DNA of 64,000 bases from Streptomyces sp. CB01373. GTDB taxonomy: Bacteria > Actinomycetota > Actinomycetes > Streptomycetales > Streptomycetaceae. The notes under the pieces are model-generated. The model was not told where the DNA came from and did no database searches. It worked only from the letters and a program-made list of their open reading frames with translations. The position numbers were made by a program, and so were the translations under genes. Positions 17,271 to 26,986 of the stretch are shown piece after piece (within the stretch, counting starts at the first letter, position 1; each line of letters opens with the position of its first letter). The DNA lies in the NCBI RefSeq assembly GCF_002803075.1, contig NZ_NNBK01000004.1, positions 340,724-404,723 of the forward strand, given 5' to 3'.

Positions 17271-17300
17271 AACGTAAGACCTGTACGGCCCCCGGGTCAA
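17271..17300 (-). promoter_or_regulatory. Candidate minus-strand promoter feeding a ~70-nt transcript
   Basis: On the minus strand TTGACC (17300-17295) and TACGTT (17276-17271) are 18 nt apart. Transcription from about 17264 would meet the strong terminator after about 70 nt. An 18-codon frame, MSGHRVPPANTKPPVVPP, begins near this point without a ribosome site. The transcript could be a small RNA or an attenuated leader for the ATPase gene. The rest of the 431-nt gap (16919-17349) shows nothing else. Confidence 0.35.
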
Positions 17301-17349
17301 GCGGAGTTGAGGGACTCGGGAAAGTCGCCCGGCACGGATCTTCACAAGT

Positions 17350-17940
17350 TCAGCACGCTGCCGTTGACCCGTCACCGTCAGTGACGAACTGGTCCGGTCC
17401 AACGACCCCGGCAGGCCCCGGAAGCACCGAGTACCCCTCGGGCAGCTGCCGTACCAGAAAGTCCGAGAACGGGCGTGAGGGATCCTCGGCGAAATGCCGC
17501 CGCTCGGCCTCGACCCACCCGGACCAGAACTCCCGCTGCTCCTCCCCGTCCCGCGACCGGCCCCGCGTCCAGGCCTCCTCGCGCGGCAGATCCATCCACA
17601 GCAGGTGCGCCAGATACGGGCGCAGCGCCCGCCGTCCCGCGCCCACGCCCTCGACCAGGATCACGGGCGCCGGCGGCAGCATCCGTGCGGCCCCGAACCG
17701 CCGCTCCCGCCAGTCGTAAGGGGCGTAGCGCGCCGTCGCCCCCCGCCCGAGCGGGTCGACGACCTCGCGCAGCAGCCGCCCCTCCCAGCCGAACAGCTGC
17801 TCATGGCTCGCGACGTCGTCCAGGTGCAGCACCGGCGCGCCCCCCAGCGCCGCGGCCAGCTTCTCCGTGAACGTGGACTTCCCGGATCCCGCGTGCCCGT
17901 CGACGCCGATCAGCCGCACGGTCCCGCAGGCCGGCGGCAC
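17350..17940 (-). CDS. Uridine kinase-like P-loop protein
   Basis: 196 aa from the GTG at 17940. Walker A is GVDGHAGSGKSTFTEKLAAAL, followed by VLHLDDV, PPAPVILVEGVGAGRRALRPYLAHLLWMDLP and a Lid-like RGRSRDGEE, the layout of uridine kinase/phosphoribulokinase-type NMP kinases. The true substrate is not known. Oddly, the same frame stays open upstream to a TAG near 18024 and encodes a plausible homologous N-terminus (HREHAVALLAHREPAIHALA), but it contains no ATG, GTG or TTG; an ATG exists there in the neighbouring frame. The real start may be misread or disrupted. Confidence 0.75.
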   Translation of the reverse strand: MPPACGTVRLIGVDGHAGSGKSTFTEKLAAALGGAPVLHLDDVASHEQLFGWEGRLLREVVDPLGRGATARYAPYDWRERRFGAARMLPPAPVILVEGVGAGRRALRPYLAHLLWMDLPREEAWTRGRSRDGEEQREFWSGWVEAERRHFAEDPSRPFSDFLVRQLPEGYSVLPGPAGVVGPDQFVTDGDGSTAAC

Positions 17941-18217
17941 ATCACGGAGGAAGGCGGCGAGTGCGTGGATGGCGGGTTCCCGGTGAGCGAGGAGGGCGAC
18001 GGCGTGTTCTCGGTGGTCATTCTAGTGACCGCGCCTCGCGGAACCGGCGGTCGTGTGTCCGGCTCCGCGGGGACTCGGCGCAGGTCATGCCAGTGGTGGA
18101 GACCAATATTGGTGGGCGTGGCGTCTGTCGAAGTGCTGGCAGGAGCCGGGTGGCGCGGCCATAGTGGGCCCAGCCACGGACCCGCTCCGACGTCGGACAC
18201 CTGGGGGTCATCCACCC

Positions 18218-19612
18218 ATGAGCAGAGCCGAACAGCCGTCCCGCAGATCCGTTCTCGCCGTCGCGGTCGCCGCGGCGGCGATGGCGGGTGGTGCGGCCCC
18301 GGTGGCCGCCGCGGCCACGGCCGCCCCCGCCGCCCCCGCCGCCCCCGCCGCCGGCGCCAAGGGCGCCGGAGCCGCCCCGGCCCGCCCGGTCGAATACCGC
18401 GCCTGGACCATGTACACCGACTGGCGCGCGGGCGCGACTCGCGGCACCCACGCCGTCGCGGGCGCCCGGTCCGGTCTGGAGATCGGGAAGCCCGCGGGCA
18501 CCACCGACTACACCGACCCGCACACCGGCACGACCGCCTCCTGGGAGTACGGCACCTGGACCAGCCCGGCACACCGGCTGTCCGTACCGGCCACGGAGGC
18601 GGTCGCCTCCTGGAACGCGCACACCCCGGCCGGCACCTGGATCCAGGTCGAACTGCGGGGCACGTACTCCGACGGCACGGACACCCCCTGGTACGTGATG
18701 GGCCGCTGGGCGGCCGGCGACCAGGACATCAAACGGACCTCCGTCGACGGCCAGAGCGACGGCCGCAGCACGATCTGGACGGACACCTTCTCCCTGGACG
18801 ACCCGGCCTCCGGGCTGCGTCTCGCCTCCTACCGGCTGCGGCTCACCCTCCACCGCAGGCCCGGTACCCGGCTCACACCGACCGTCTGGCGGATCGGCGT
18901 CATGGGCTCCGACGTCCCCGACCGCTTCACCGTCCCGGCCTCCACGCCCGGCGCGGCCAGGGAGTTGACGGTCCCGCGCTACTCGCAGTCGATCCACTCC
19001 GGCCAGTATCCCGAGTACGACAACGGCGGCGAGGCCTGGTGCAGCCCCACCTCCTCGCAGATGATCATCGAGTACTGGGGCGGGCGGCTCACCCCCGGTC
19101 AACTGTCCTGGGTCGACCCGTCCTACGCCGACCCGCAGGTGTGCAACGCGGCCCGGTACACCTACGACCACCAGTACGAGGGCTGCGGCAACTGGCCGTT
19201 CAACGCCGCCTACGCCGCCACGTTCAAGGACCTGCAAGGGGTGGTGACCCGGCTCGGCTCGCTCACCGACCTGGAGACGCTGATCGCGGCCGGGATCCCC
19301 GCCATAACGTCCCAGTCCTTCCTCAACACCGAGCTGACCGGGGCCGGTTACGGCACCAACGGCCATCTCATGACCGTCATCGGCTTCACCGCCGACGGCG
19401 ACGTGATCGCCAACGACCCGGCCTCGCCGAGCGATTCGGCGGTACGGCGCGTGTACCGGCGCCGGGAGTTCGAGAACATCTGGCTCAGGACCAAGCGCTA
19501 CAACGCCTCCGGCAAGGTGGCCTCCGGCTCCGGCGGCATCTGCTACCTGTACTTCCCGGCCCACCTCACCGGCCCCCAGCGCAAGGCGCTCGCCGCCGTG
19601 GGCGTGAGCTGA
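18218..19612 (+). CDS. Secreted peptidase C39-like protein (Tat signal)
   Basis: 464 aa from the ATG of MSRAEQPSRRSVLAVA; GGGGGT lies upstream. A twin-arginine signal (SRRSVLAVAVAAAAM) and an Ala/Pro-rich linker to about residue 60 indicate export by Tat. The middle part is beta-rich and resembles a carbohydrate-binding or jelly-roll domain. The C-terminal half fits the C39-like papain fold, with candidate catalytic residues Cys275 (GGEAWCSPTSSQ), His383 (GTNGHLMTVIGF) and Asp400 (IANDPAS). It probably acts on extracellular peptide or isopeptide bonds; the target is unknown. Confidence 0.8.
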   Translation: MSRAEQPSRRSVLAVAVAAAAMAGGAAPVAAAATAAPAAPAAPAAGAKGAGAAPARPVEYRAWTMYTDWRAGATRGTHAVAGARSGLEIGKPAGTTDYTDPHTGTTASWEYGTWTSPAHRLSVPATEAVASWNAHTPAGTWIQVELRGTYSDGTDTPWYVMGRWAAGDQDIKRTSVDGQSDGRSTIWTDTFSLDDPASGLRLASYRLRLTLHRRPGTRLTPTVWRIGVMGSDVPDRFTVPASTPGAARELTVPRYSQSIHSGQYPEYDNGGEAWCSPTSSQMIIEYWGGRLTPGQLSWVDPSYADPQVCNAARYTYDHQYEGCGNWPFNAAYAATFKDLQGVVTRLGSLTDLETLIAAGIPAITSQSFLNTELTGAGYGTNGHLMTVIGFTADGDVIANDPASPSDSAVRRVYRRREFENIWLRTKRYNASGKVASGSGGICYLYFPAHLTGPQRKALAAVGVS

Positions 19613-19631
19613 CCGAAACCGCGCGCGTACG

Positions 19632-19655
19632 AGGGCCCCGGGCGACCGGGGCCCT
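19632..19655. terminator. Terminator after the C39-like gene
   Basis: AGGGCCCCGG (19632-19641) pairs with CCGGGGCCCT (19646-19655) around a GCGA tetraloop. The hairpin starts 19 nt after the stop codon and there is no T tract. Confidence 0.75.
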
Positions 19656-19732
19656 CCCGGCACCCTGCCTCCGCGCCCGGCCGGCCTGCCATACTGCGGT
19701 TGTCCGACCGCCAGTTGGAGGCCAGGGTCGAA

Positions 19733-20431
19733 TTGAACATCAGGCAACCGCGTGAGACCGCCCTCCCGCACGCTCTCGACTCCGCTCGAGCGGGAACGAC
19801 CACCAGCCGGGTGCGCGGCACCGAGCGCTCCGCGGGGCGTCGCGCCGAACTCCTCGCCATCGGGCGGAGGTTGTTCGCCGACACCTCCTACGACGCCCTC
19901 TCGATGGACGACATCGCCCGGCAGGCCCATGTGGCCAAGGGGCTGATCTACTACTACTTCCGGTCCAAGCGCGGCTACTACCTGGCGATCATCGAGGACT
20001 CCGTGGCCGACCTGGTCACCTCCGCGGCGCGCGGCCTGGACATGCCGGCCGTGGACCGGGTGCACCGCACCATCGAGGCCTATCTGCGCTACGCGGAGCA
20101 CAACCAGGCCGCCTACCGCACCATCGTCAGCGGCGGCGTCGGCTTCGACACCGAGGTGCACTCCATCCGGGACGGCGTGCGCGAGGCCATCGTCGCGACC
20201 ATCGCGGAGGGCGCCTACGGCCGTACCGCCATCGCCCCGGTGGCCCGTATGGGGCTGCTCGCCTGGGTCTGCAGTGTCGAGGGCGCCACCCTGGACTGGA
20301 TCGGCCGGCCGGGACTCTCCCGGGACACCATGCGCGACCTGCTGGTGAAGACCCTCGGCGGCGCGCTGCGCGCCATCGAGGAGATCGACCCGACCCACCC
20401 GGCCCCCGCACCGGCCCGCCGCGACGGCTGA
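19733..20431 (+). CDS. TetR/AcrR family regulator
   Basis: 232 aa from the TTG at 19733 (reads MNIRQPRETALP), with GGAGG at 19717-19721; another in-frame TTG at 19700 has no ribosome site. The helix-turn-helix lies at about residues 40-85 (RRAELLAIGRRLFADTSYDALSMDDIARQAHVAKGLIYYYFRSKRGYYLAIIE), typical of TetR proteins. The C-terminal ligand domain is helical and unassigned. It faces the chitinase gene tail to tail, so regulation of that gene is not implied by position. Its target is unknown. Confidence 0.85.
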   Translation: MNIRQPRETALPHALDSARAGTTTSRVRGTERSAGRRAELLAIGRRLFADTSYDALSMDDIARQAHVAKGLIYYYFRSKRGYYLAIIEDSVADLVTSAARGLDMPAVDRVHRTIEAYLRYAEHNQAAYRTIVSGGVGFDTEVHSIRDGVREAIVATIAEGAYGRTAIAPVARMGLLAWVCSVEGATLDWIGRPGLSRDTMRDLLVKTLGGALRAIEEIDPTHPAPAPARRDG

Positions 20432-20453
20432 GAGGCGAGGAACGGGAAGAAGA

Positions 20454-20484
20454 CGGGGCGGAGGGGGACTCGCCCTCCGCCCCG
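20454..20484. terminator. Bidirectional terminator between tetR-type and chitinase genes
   Basis: CGGGGCGGAGGG (20454-20465) pairs exactly with CCCTCCGCCCCG (20473-20484) around a 7-nt loop. It is centred in the 69-nt space between two convergent genes. Confidence 0.75.
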
Positions 20485-20500
20485 CGTCCGGGATGCGCTG

Positions 20501-21733
<1,233 letters not shown>

Positions 21734-21802
21734 CGGTGTCTCCTCGTGGGGGAGAGGGGATCGTGCCGATTGGCATGAACGCGGAATGCGTTGTTCCGGG
21801 GC

Positions 21803-21831
21803 ACCCTAGGAGGACTAGACCAGTGGGTCAA
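21803..21831 (-). promoter_or_regulatory. Chitinase promoter
   Basis: On the minus strand, TTGACC (21831-21826) and TAGGGT (21808-21803) are 17 nt apart, an excellent vegetative promoter. The start site would be near 21796, leaving a leader of about 60 nt. Confidence 0.7.
21809..21824. promoter_or_regulatory. DasR-type operator 1 (inside promoter spacer)
   Basis: On the minus strand the site reads ACTGGTCTAGTCCTCC. Its left half matches the known dre consensus ACTGGTCTAGACCACT exactly for ten bases. It fills the -35/-10 spacer, where bound repressor would block polymerase. Confidence 0.6.
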
Positions 21832-21845
21832 TGGTTCGGACCAAT
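21830..21845. promoter_or_regulatory. DasR-type operator 2 (upstream of -35)
   Basis: On the minus strand the site reads ATTGGTCCGAACCATT, with symmetric TGGT/ACCA arms, close to the dre consensus. With operator 1 it forms the pair of direct-repeat elements typical of Streptomyces chitinase promoters. Confidence 0.6.
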
Positions 21846-22056
21846 TTCAGGACCTGGGGATTTCCAGAAGTAAGCGCTCGTTAACCGGTGACTCGATGCC
21901 CCGGATCGGGCATACTCACAGCGCACAGCCGCTGGTCAGCAGCTACCGAGACCCAGGATCGCCGACACCCGGCTGGGCCCGAGAACGACCCCGGCGGAGC
22001 CGCCCCACCCAAGGCGCACATCCGCCGATGTGCCCGAAAGGGAGGAGAGCGTAGCC

Positions 22057-23229
22057 ATGCCCGACCGCGCCCCGCAGCCGGTGGACCGGCAACTGCCCAC
22101 GGAGGAGGCCCGGGATCTGATCTCGCTCGTCCGCGACATCGCGCAGCACGAGATCGTCCCGAAGGCCGCGGAGGAGGAGGACGCGGGACTCTTCCCGCGC
22201 GAGGTCTTCACCCTGCTCTCCCGCTCCGGACTGCTCGGCCTGCCCTACGACTCCGCGTACGGCGGAGGCGACCAGCCCTACGAGGTCTACCTCCAGGTCC
22301 TGGAGGAACTGGCCGCGGCCCGCCTCACCGTCGGCCTCGGCCTGAGCGTGCACACCCTCGCCTCCTACGGGCTCGCCGCCTACGGCACCAAGAAGCAGCA
22401 GGTGGAGCATCTGCCCGCGATGCTGGGCGGCGGCCTGCTCGGCGCGTACGCCCTCTCCGAGCCGGCCTCCGGTTCCGACGCCGCCTCGCTCAGCACCAAG
22501 GCGGTCCGGGACGGCGACGGCTGGGTGCTCACCGGGACCAAGTCCTGGATCACCCACGGCGGGATCGCCGACTTCTACACGGTGATGGCCCGCAGCGGAG
22601 AGCGGGGCCCGCGCGGCATCACCGCCTTCCTGGTGCCGGGCGACGCCGAGGGACTGAGCGCCGCGGCCCCGGAGAAGAAGATGGGCCTCAAGGGCTCGCC
22701 CACCGCGCAGATCCACCTCGACGGCGTCCGGGTCGGCGACGACCGGCGCCTGGGGGAGGAGGGGCAGGGCTTCGCCATCGCCCTGTCCGCGCTCGACTCC
22801 GGGCGGCTCGGCATCGCGGCCTGCGCCGTCGGCCTCGCCCAGGCCGCACTGGACGAGGCGGTCGGCTACGCCGCCGGACGGCAGCAGTTCGGGCGGCCGA
22901 TCTCCGACTTCCAGGGCCTGCGCTTCATGCTCGCCGACATGGCGACGCAGATCGAGGCGGGCCGCGCGCTGTACCTGGCGGCGGCGCGGCTGCGGGACGC
23001 GGGTCTGCCGTTCGCGCGGCAGGCGGCCATGGCCAAGCTGTTCTGCACGGACACGGCCATGAAGGTCACCACGGACGCCGTCCAGGTGCTCGGCGGATAC
23101 GGCTACACCACGGACTTCCCGACCGAGCGCTACATGCGCGAGGCCAAGGTCCTGCAGATCGTCGAGGGCACCAACCAGATCCAGCGGATGGTCATCGCCC
23201 GTCACGTAGCGGGTCCCGAGACCCGCTGA
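22057..23229 (+). CDS. Acyl-CoA dehydrogenase
   Basis: 390 aa from the ATG of MPDRAPQPVDRQL, with GGAGGAG upstream; a 9-residue longer start at 22030 lies over the ribosome site. Family signatures: YALSEPASGSDAASLSTKAVRDGDGWVLTGTKSWITHGG (FAD/substrate loop, ~133-170), YAAGRQQFGRPISDFQGLRFMLADM, QVLGGYGYTTDFPTERYMREAKV, and IVEGTNQIQ, which holds the catalytic Glu position of short/medium-chain enzymes. It oxidises acyl-CoA to enoyl-CoA and passes electrons to ETF. Chain length is unknown. Its 3' end overlaps the convergent small gene by 38 nt. Confidence 0.92.
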   Translation: MPDRAPQPVDRQLPTEEARDLISLVRDIAQHEIVPKAAEEEDAGLFPREVFTLLSRSGLLGLPYDSAYGGGDQPYEVYLQVLEELAAARLTVGLGLSVHTLASYGLAAYGTKKQQVEHLPAMLGGGLLGAYALSEPASGSDAASLSTKAVRDGDGWVLTGTKSWITHGGIADFYTVMARSGERGPRGITAFLVPGDAEGLSAAAPEKKMGLKGSPTAQIHLDGVRVGDDRRLGEEGQGFAIALSALDSGRLGIAACAVGLAQAALDEAVGYAAGRQQFGRPISDFQGLRFMLADMATQIEAGRALYLAAARLRDAGLPFARQAAMAKLFCTDTAMKVTTDAVQVLGGYGYTTDFPTERYMREAKVLQIVEGTNQIQRMVIARHVAGPETR

Positions 23230-23443
23230 GCCGCGCGAGACCGGCCGGCGGCGCCGCCAGGCGGACCCACTCCGGGTCGTGCCGTCCCGGCAGGGTGCGG
23301 CCGCGGTCGGCCCAGGCGCGCATCAGGTCGCGGTAGATCGGCGGGTCCGCGGGCTGCGGAGGCACAGGCGGAACCGATTCTGCGGGCGGCGGCGGCACGA
23401 AGACCCGCCGCCGTCGTCCGGCTGCCGGATGCGTGGTGGTCAT
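23192..23443 (-). CDS. Small conserved-looking hypothetical protein
   Basis: 83 aa from the ATG of MTTTHPAAGRRRRVF at 23443. The N-terminal third is Pro/Arg-rich; the core is PPIYRDLMRAWADRGRTLPGRHDPEWVRLAAPP, which has natural composition and high third-position GC, so I accept it as a gene. No motif is recognised. The 3' end overlaps that of the acyl-CoA dehydrogenase gene by 38 nt in convergent orientation. A competing frame (23202-23480) has a poorer, Ala/Gly-shadow composition. Confidence 0.55.
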   Translation of the reverse strand: MTTTHPAAGRRRRVFVPPPPAESVPPVPPQPADPPIYRDLMRAWADRGRTLPGRHDPEWVRLAAPPAGLARLSGSRDPLRDGR

Positions 23444-23623
23444 ACCCGGGCAACGCGGAGTGCGGCGCACAGGTCACCACCCGGTGGAATCGAGCGTGAG
23501 TTCACCGGCGTCCGGGCCGACGGCCTCCGGGACGCGGGTGGGCTGTTCGGCACCACGGCGGCCTGCGTGCCAGGGCCGTGGCGCACGGACGGACGAGGGC
23601 GCCCGGCGCTGCCGCGGCGCCGC

Positions 23624-24070
23624 TCAGGCGGCGTACCGGTGAAGCTGCGGCACGCGCATCGGGCGGGAGCCCGGGCCGCCGACGTGCGAGAAGGGCTGCG
23701 TCCGCCAGTCGAGGCCCTGCGGGAGCGTCAGCAGCAGCGCGGTGTCCTGCTCCTGGGGGCCGACGGTCTCGTCCGCGGGCCGGGCCTCGGACGCCCAGAG
23801 GCCCGTACCGGCGCAGACCGTGAGCCCGAACGGGTTCCACGGCGAGGCGCACAGCGCGTGCTCCGGCAGCACCTCCTCGTCCGCCAGCAGGGCGATGGGC
23901 TGCGCGCACTCCGGGCACATCACCCGGTACATCTCGAAGGTGTCGTAGGCGTCGGCTTCCGCGCCGTCCACATCGTCGTCGGTATCGGATTCCAGCCACT
24001 CCGGCTGGAGTTCGACGACCGACTGCCGTCGCCTGGGCACAGAACGACCAGGGCGCTTGAGACTCTGCAT
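23624..24070 (-). CDS. Hypothetical protein with a CPxC zinc-knuckle-like motif
   Basis: 148 aa, ATG preceded by GGGGGAG. A basic N-terminus (KRPGRSVPRRRQ) leads to an acidic stretch (ESDTDDDVDGAEADAY) and then MCPECAQPIALLADEEVLPEHALC, with further Cys in LTVCAGTGLW. The paired cysteines could hold a zinc ion. The C-terminus mentions no known domain. It is probably a streptomycete-specific cytoplasmic protein. The region 24071-24305, between it and the divergent Lrp-type gene, serves as a shared promoter area. Confidence 0.65.
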   Translation of the reverse strand: MQSLKRPGRSVPRRRQSVVELQPEWLESDTDDDVDGAEADAYDTFEMYRVMCPECAQPIALLADEEVLPEHALCASPWNPFGLTVCAGTGLWASEARPADETVGPQEQDTALLLTLPQGLDWRTQPFSHVGGPGSRPMRVPQLHRYAA

Positions 24071-24291
24071 GGGATTCTCCCCCTAAGGCTGGGCCGTGAA
24101 AGGCACTGCGGCCTCGACCACAGCAAGCACTTCCCGTCCGCTCTCGCCGGTAATCACGAGAGCATCACGCAGGGGCTTCGGGGCGTGTGGCGTTGGTCAC
24201 ATGCCGTGCGCAGGTGCCCGCCGTGGTGTGTTTGTCCGCCGACGGGACACGACCCGGGCCGCTGGGCTGTCCCGGGAGATCAGGCGCCCTG

Positions 24292-24297
24292 TAGGTT
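24292..24297 (+). promoter_or_regulatory. -10 element of a leaderless Lrp-type gene
   Basis: TAGGTT ends 8 nt before the ATG at 24306, which puts the start site at or next to the A of ATG. No ribosome site is present in the interval (CTTGCGCC). No good -35 was found. Confidence 0.5.
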
Positions 24298-24305
24298 CTT
24301 GCGCC

Positions 24306-24746
24306 ATGGAGGAGCTGGACCGACAGATCGTGCAGCTGCTCGTCAAGGACGGGCGGATGAGCTACACCGACCTGGGCAAGGCCACCGGCCTGTCCACGTC
24401 GGCCGTGCACCAGCGGGTGCGGCGGCTGGAGCAGCGCGGTGTCATCCGCGGCTACGCCGCGGTCGTCGACGCCGAGGCCGTGGGGCTGCCCATGACCGCC
24501 TTCATCTCGGTCAAACCCTTCGACCCCAGCGCCCCCGACGACATCGCCGACCGCCTGGCCGGTGTCCCCGAGATCGAGGCCTGCCACAGCGTCGCCGGAG
24601 ACGAGAACTACATCCTCAAGGTGCGCGTCTCCACCCCGCACGAGCTGGAGGAACTGCTCGCCCGCGTGCGCACGTTGGCGGGCGTCTCGACCCGCACGAC
24701 GGTGGTCCTCTCCACCCCGTACGAAGCCCGCCCGCCCCGCGTCTGA
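24306..24746 (+). CDS. Lrp/AsnC family transcriptional regulator
   Basis: 146 aa from MEELDRQIVQLLVKDGRMSYTDLGKATGLSTSAVHQRVRRLEQRGVIRGY, which is the N-terminal AsnC HTH (~1-60). The C-terminal RAM effector domain has AFISVKPFD, IEACHSVAGDENYILKVRV and TRTTVVLSTPYEARP. Such proteins form octamers that sense amino acids. It diverges from the small CPxC gene and lies 89 nt upstream of the amidohydrolase. Longer in-frame starts begin at 24096 but lack coding character. Translation appears leaderless. Confidence 0.93.
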   Translation: MEELDRQIVQLLVKDGRMSYTDLGKATGLSTSAVHQRVRRLEQRGVIRGYAAVVDAEAVGLPMTAFISVKPFDPSAPDDIADRLAGVPEIEACHSVAGDENYILKVRVSTPHELEELLARVRTLAGVSTRTTVVLSTPYEARPPRV

Positions 24747-24835
24747 CCCCGCCCGGCGGGCCTGCGGACGAGCTTCGAAGCGTGCCGGGGCGACCTGCGT
24801 GCCGGCGGGTTCGGGGGAGGCGGGAGACTGGGGGC

Positions 24836-26440
24836 ATGAGTGAGCGTGCTGCCGAGGTCCGGACCGTCCTGCTGCGCCGGGGCGAGATCCACAGTCCCGC
24901 CGACCCGTTCGCGACCGCCATGGTCGTGGAGGCCGGCCAGGTGGCCTGGGTCGGCTCGGAGGGGGCGGCGGACGCGTTCGCCGACGGCGTCGACGAGGTG
25001 GTCGACCTGGACGGCGCACTCGTCACCCCGGCGTTCACCGACGCCCATGTGCACACCACCGCGACCGGCCTCGCCCTCACCGGTCTGGACCTGTCCGACG
25101 CGCCCTCCCTGGAGGCGGCGCTCGCCCGGGTACGGGACTTCGCCGCCGCCCGCTCGGACGACCGCGTCCTGCTCGGCCACGGATGGGACGCGGCCCGCTG
25201 GCCCGGCGGACGCCCCCCGGCGCGCGCCGAACTCGACGAGGCCACCGGCGGCCGGCCGCTCTACCTGAGCCGTATCGACGTGCACTCCGCGGTCGTCACC
25301 ACGGCGCTGCTCGACCTCGTACCGGAGGTCCAGGGGCCCGTGGACGGCCCGCTGACCGCCGACGCCCACCACGCCGTGCGGGCCGCCGCGTTCGCCGCGG
25401 TCACCCCCGCCCAGCGCGCCGAGGCGCAGCGGGCCGCGCTCGCCCGCGCCGCCTCCCTGGGCATCGGTTCGGTGCACGAGTGCGGCGGCCCGCGCATCTC
25501 CTCCGAGGACGACTTCACAGGGCTGCTGCGGCTCGCCGCCGAGGAGCCGGGCCCGCGGGTCGTCGGCTACTGGGCGGAGGAGGACGTCGACAAGGCGCGC
25601 CGGCTGGGCGCCCATGGCGCCGCCGGCGACCTCTTCGTGGACGGCTCCATCGGCTCGCACACCGCCTGCCTGCACGCGCCGTACACGGACGCCGCCCACA
25701 CCGGCACCGCCTACCTGGACACGGCCGCCGTCGCCGCCCACGTCGCCGCCTGCACCGAGGCGGGCCTCCAGGCGGGCTTCCACGCCATCGGCGACGCCGC
25801 CGTCACCGCGGTCGTCGACGGTGTGCGCGCCGCCGTCGAGAAGGTGGGCCTGGCCCGTGTGCGTGCCGCCCGGCACCGCGTCGAGCACGCCGAGATGCTC
25901 ACCCCGGAGACCGTCGCCGCCTTCGCCGAACTCGGCCTCACCGCGTCCGTGCAGCCCGCCTTCGACGCCCTGTGGGGCGGCGAGGAGGGCATGTACGCCC
26001 GGCGCCTGGGCATCGAGCGGGCCCGGACGCTGAACCCCTTCGCGGCCCTGCTGCGCGCCGGCGTCCCCCTCGCCTTCGGCTCCGACAGCCCCGTCACACC
26101 GCTGGACCCGTGGGGCACGGTCCGGGCGGCGGCCTTCCACCGCACGCCCGAGCACCGCGTCTCCGTCCGCGCGGCGTTCACCGCGCACACCCGCGGCGGC
26201 TGGCGCGCGGTCGGTCGGGACGACGCGGGCATCCTCGTGCCCGGCGCCCCCGCCGACTACGCCGTCTGGAGCACCGGCGAACTCGTCGTCCAGGCCCCCG
26301 ACGACCGGGTCGCGCGCTGGTCGACCGACCCGCGCTCGGGCACGCCCGGGCTGCCCGACCTCACTCCGGGGCGTGACCTGCCCGTCTGCCTGCGGACCGT
26401 GGTGGGCGGACGGACGGTGTTCGTACGGCCGGGCGAGTGA
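24836..26440 (+). CDS. Amidohydrolase family protein (YtcJ-like)
   Basis: 534 aa from the ATG of MSERAAEVRTVLLRRGEIHSP at 24836; the much longer open frame to 23279 has no support. Metal-dependent amidohydrolase pattern: TPAFTDAHVHTTATGL (metal HxH), a bridging region near GDLFVDGSIGSH, GFHAIGDAAV, HRVEHAEMLTPE and SDSPVTPLDPWGTV (metal Asp). This is the composite-domain group with N- and C-terminal strands flanking the barrel (PADYAVWS). The substrate is unknown. Confidence 0.88.
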   Translation: MSERAAEVRTVLLRRGEIHSPADPFATAMVVEAGQVAWVGSEGAADAFADGVDEVVDLDGALVTPAFTDAHVHTTATGLALTGLDLSDAPSLEAALARVRDFAAARSDDRVLLGHGWDAARWPGGRPPARAELDEATGGRPLYLSRIDVHSAVVTTALLDLVPEVQGPVDGPLTADAHHAVRAAAFAAVTPAQRAEAQRAALARAASLGIGSVHECGGPRISSEDDFTGLLRLAAEEPGPRVVGYWAEEDVDKARRLGAHGAAGDLFVDGSIGSHTACLHAPYTDAAHTGTAYLDTAAVAAHVAACTEAGLQAGFHAIGDAAVTAVVDGVRAAVEKVGLARVRAARHRVEHAEMLTPETVAAFAELGLTASVQPAFDALWGGEEGMYARRLGIERARTLNPFAALLRAGVPLAFGSDSPVTPLDPWGTVRAAAFHRTPEHRVSVRAAFTAHTRGGWRAVGRDDAGILVPGAPADYAVWSTGELVVQAPDDRVARWSTDPRSGTPGLPDLTPGRDLPVCLRTVVGGRTVFVRPGE

Positions 26441-26986
26441 TCTCCCGTGGGCGCACCGTGCCGCCCCGCGGCCGCCGCTCGGTCGCGCGACCTGCGCATC
26501 CTCCGCACCGGCCCGGTGGTCATGGGCGTTTGTACAGGTCAAGGCACTGGTTGACAGGCGACGGCAGCGGGCCGGTAGGTTCTGCCGGGTCCACCACCGG
26601 ACGCCCGGCCGGGGAACTTCCGTACCCGCGTCACGGCGCCGCTGGGTCAGGGACGGTGTGCCGCACCGGGTCACCGTCGCTGGGAGCCAGGCTCAGCGCC
26701 CGCGTCCGCGAGGGAACGTTCCGGACGGTCGGCAAGGTGTGACCCGGGTGGGGCCCGGGCGCTCAGTAGACAACGGCTTTCGGTCGATCCGCAGCCAGCG
26801 GGTCCCAGGTCGGCCCGAAGAGCGCCGGGCCCCCATCCGCCGCACGGGCGGCTCCATGGCACGATCGAGGCGGGCGCTCTTACCCCCCTCTTGCCGAATC
26901 GACACCCCCGTACGCCTGCGATGTCACGTCCTCGCAGGCCGGGGACACTATGGTGGTCCCCTGCGTACGGACATGAAGGGGCAGCA
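26441..26986. other. 546-nt intergenic region with promoter motifs, no gene seen
   Basis: TTGACA (26551-26556) and TAGGTT (26576-26581), 19 nt apart, resemble a promoter directed toward ppm1, and CCCGGG-TGGGG-CCCGGG downstream could form a hairpin. GGGGAC and GTCCCC near 26940-26962 form another hairpin next to the ppm1 ribosome site. Open frames here have no coding bias or ribosome sites that I trust. Confidence 0.4.
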
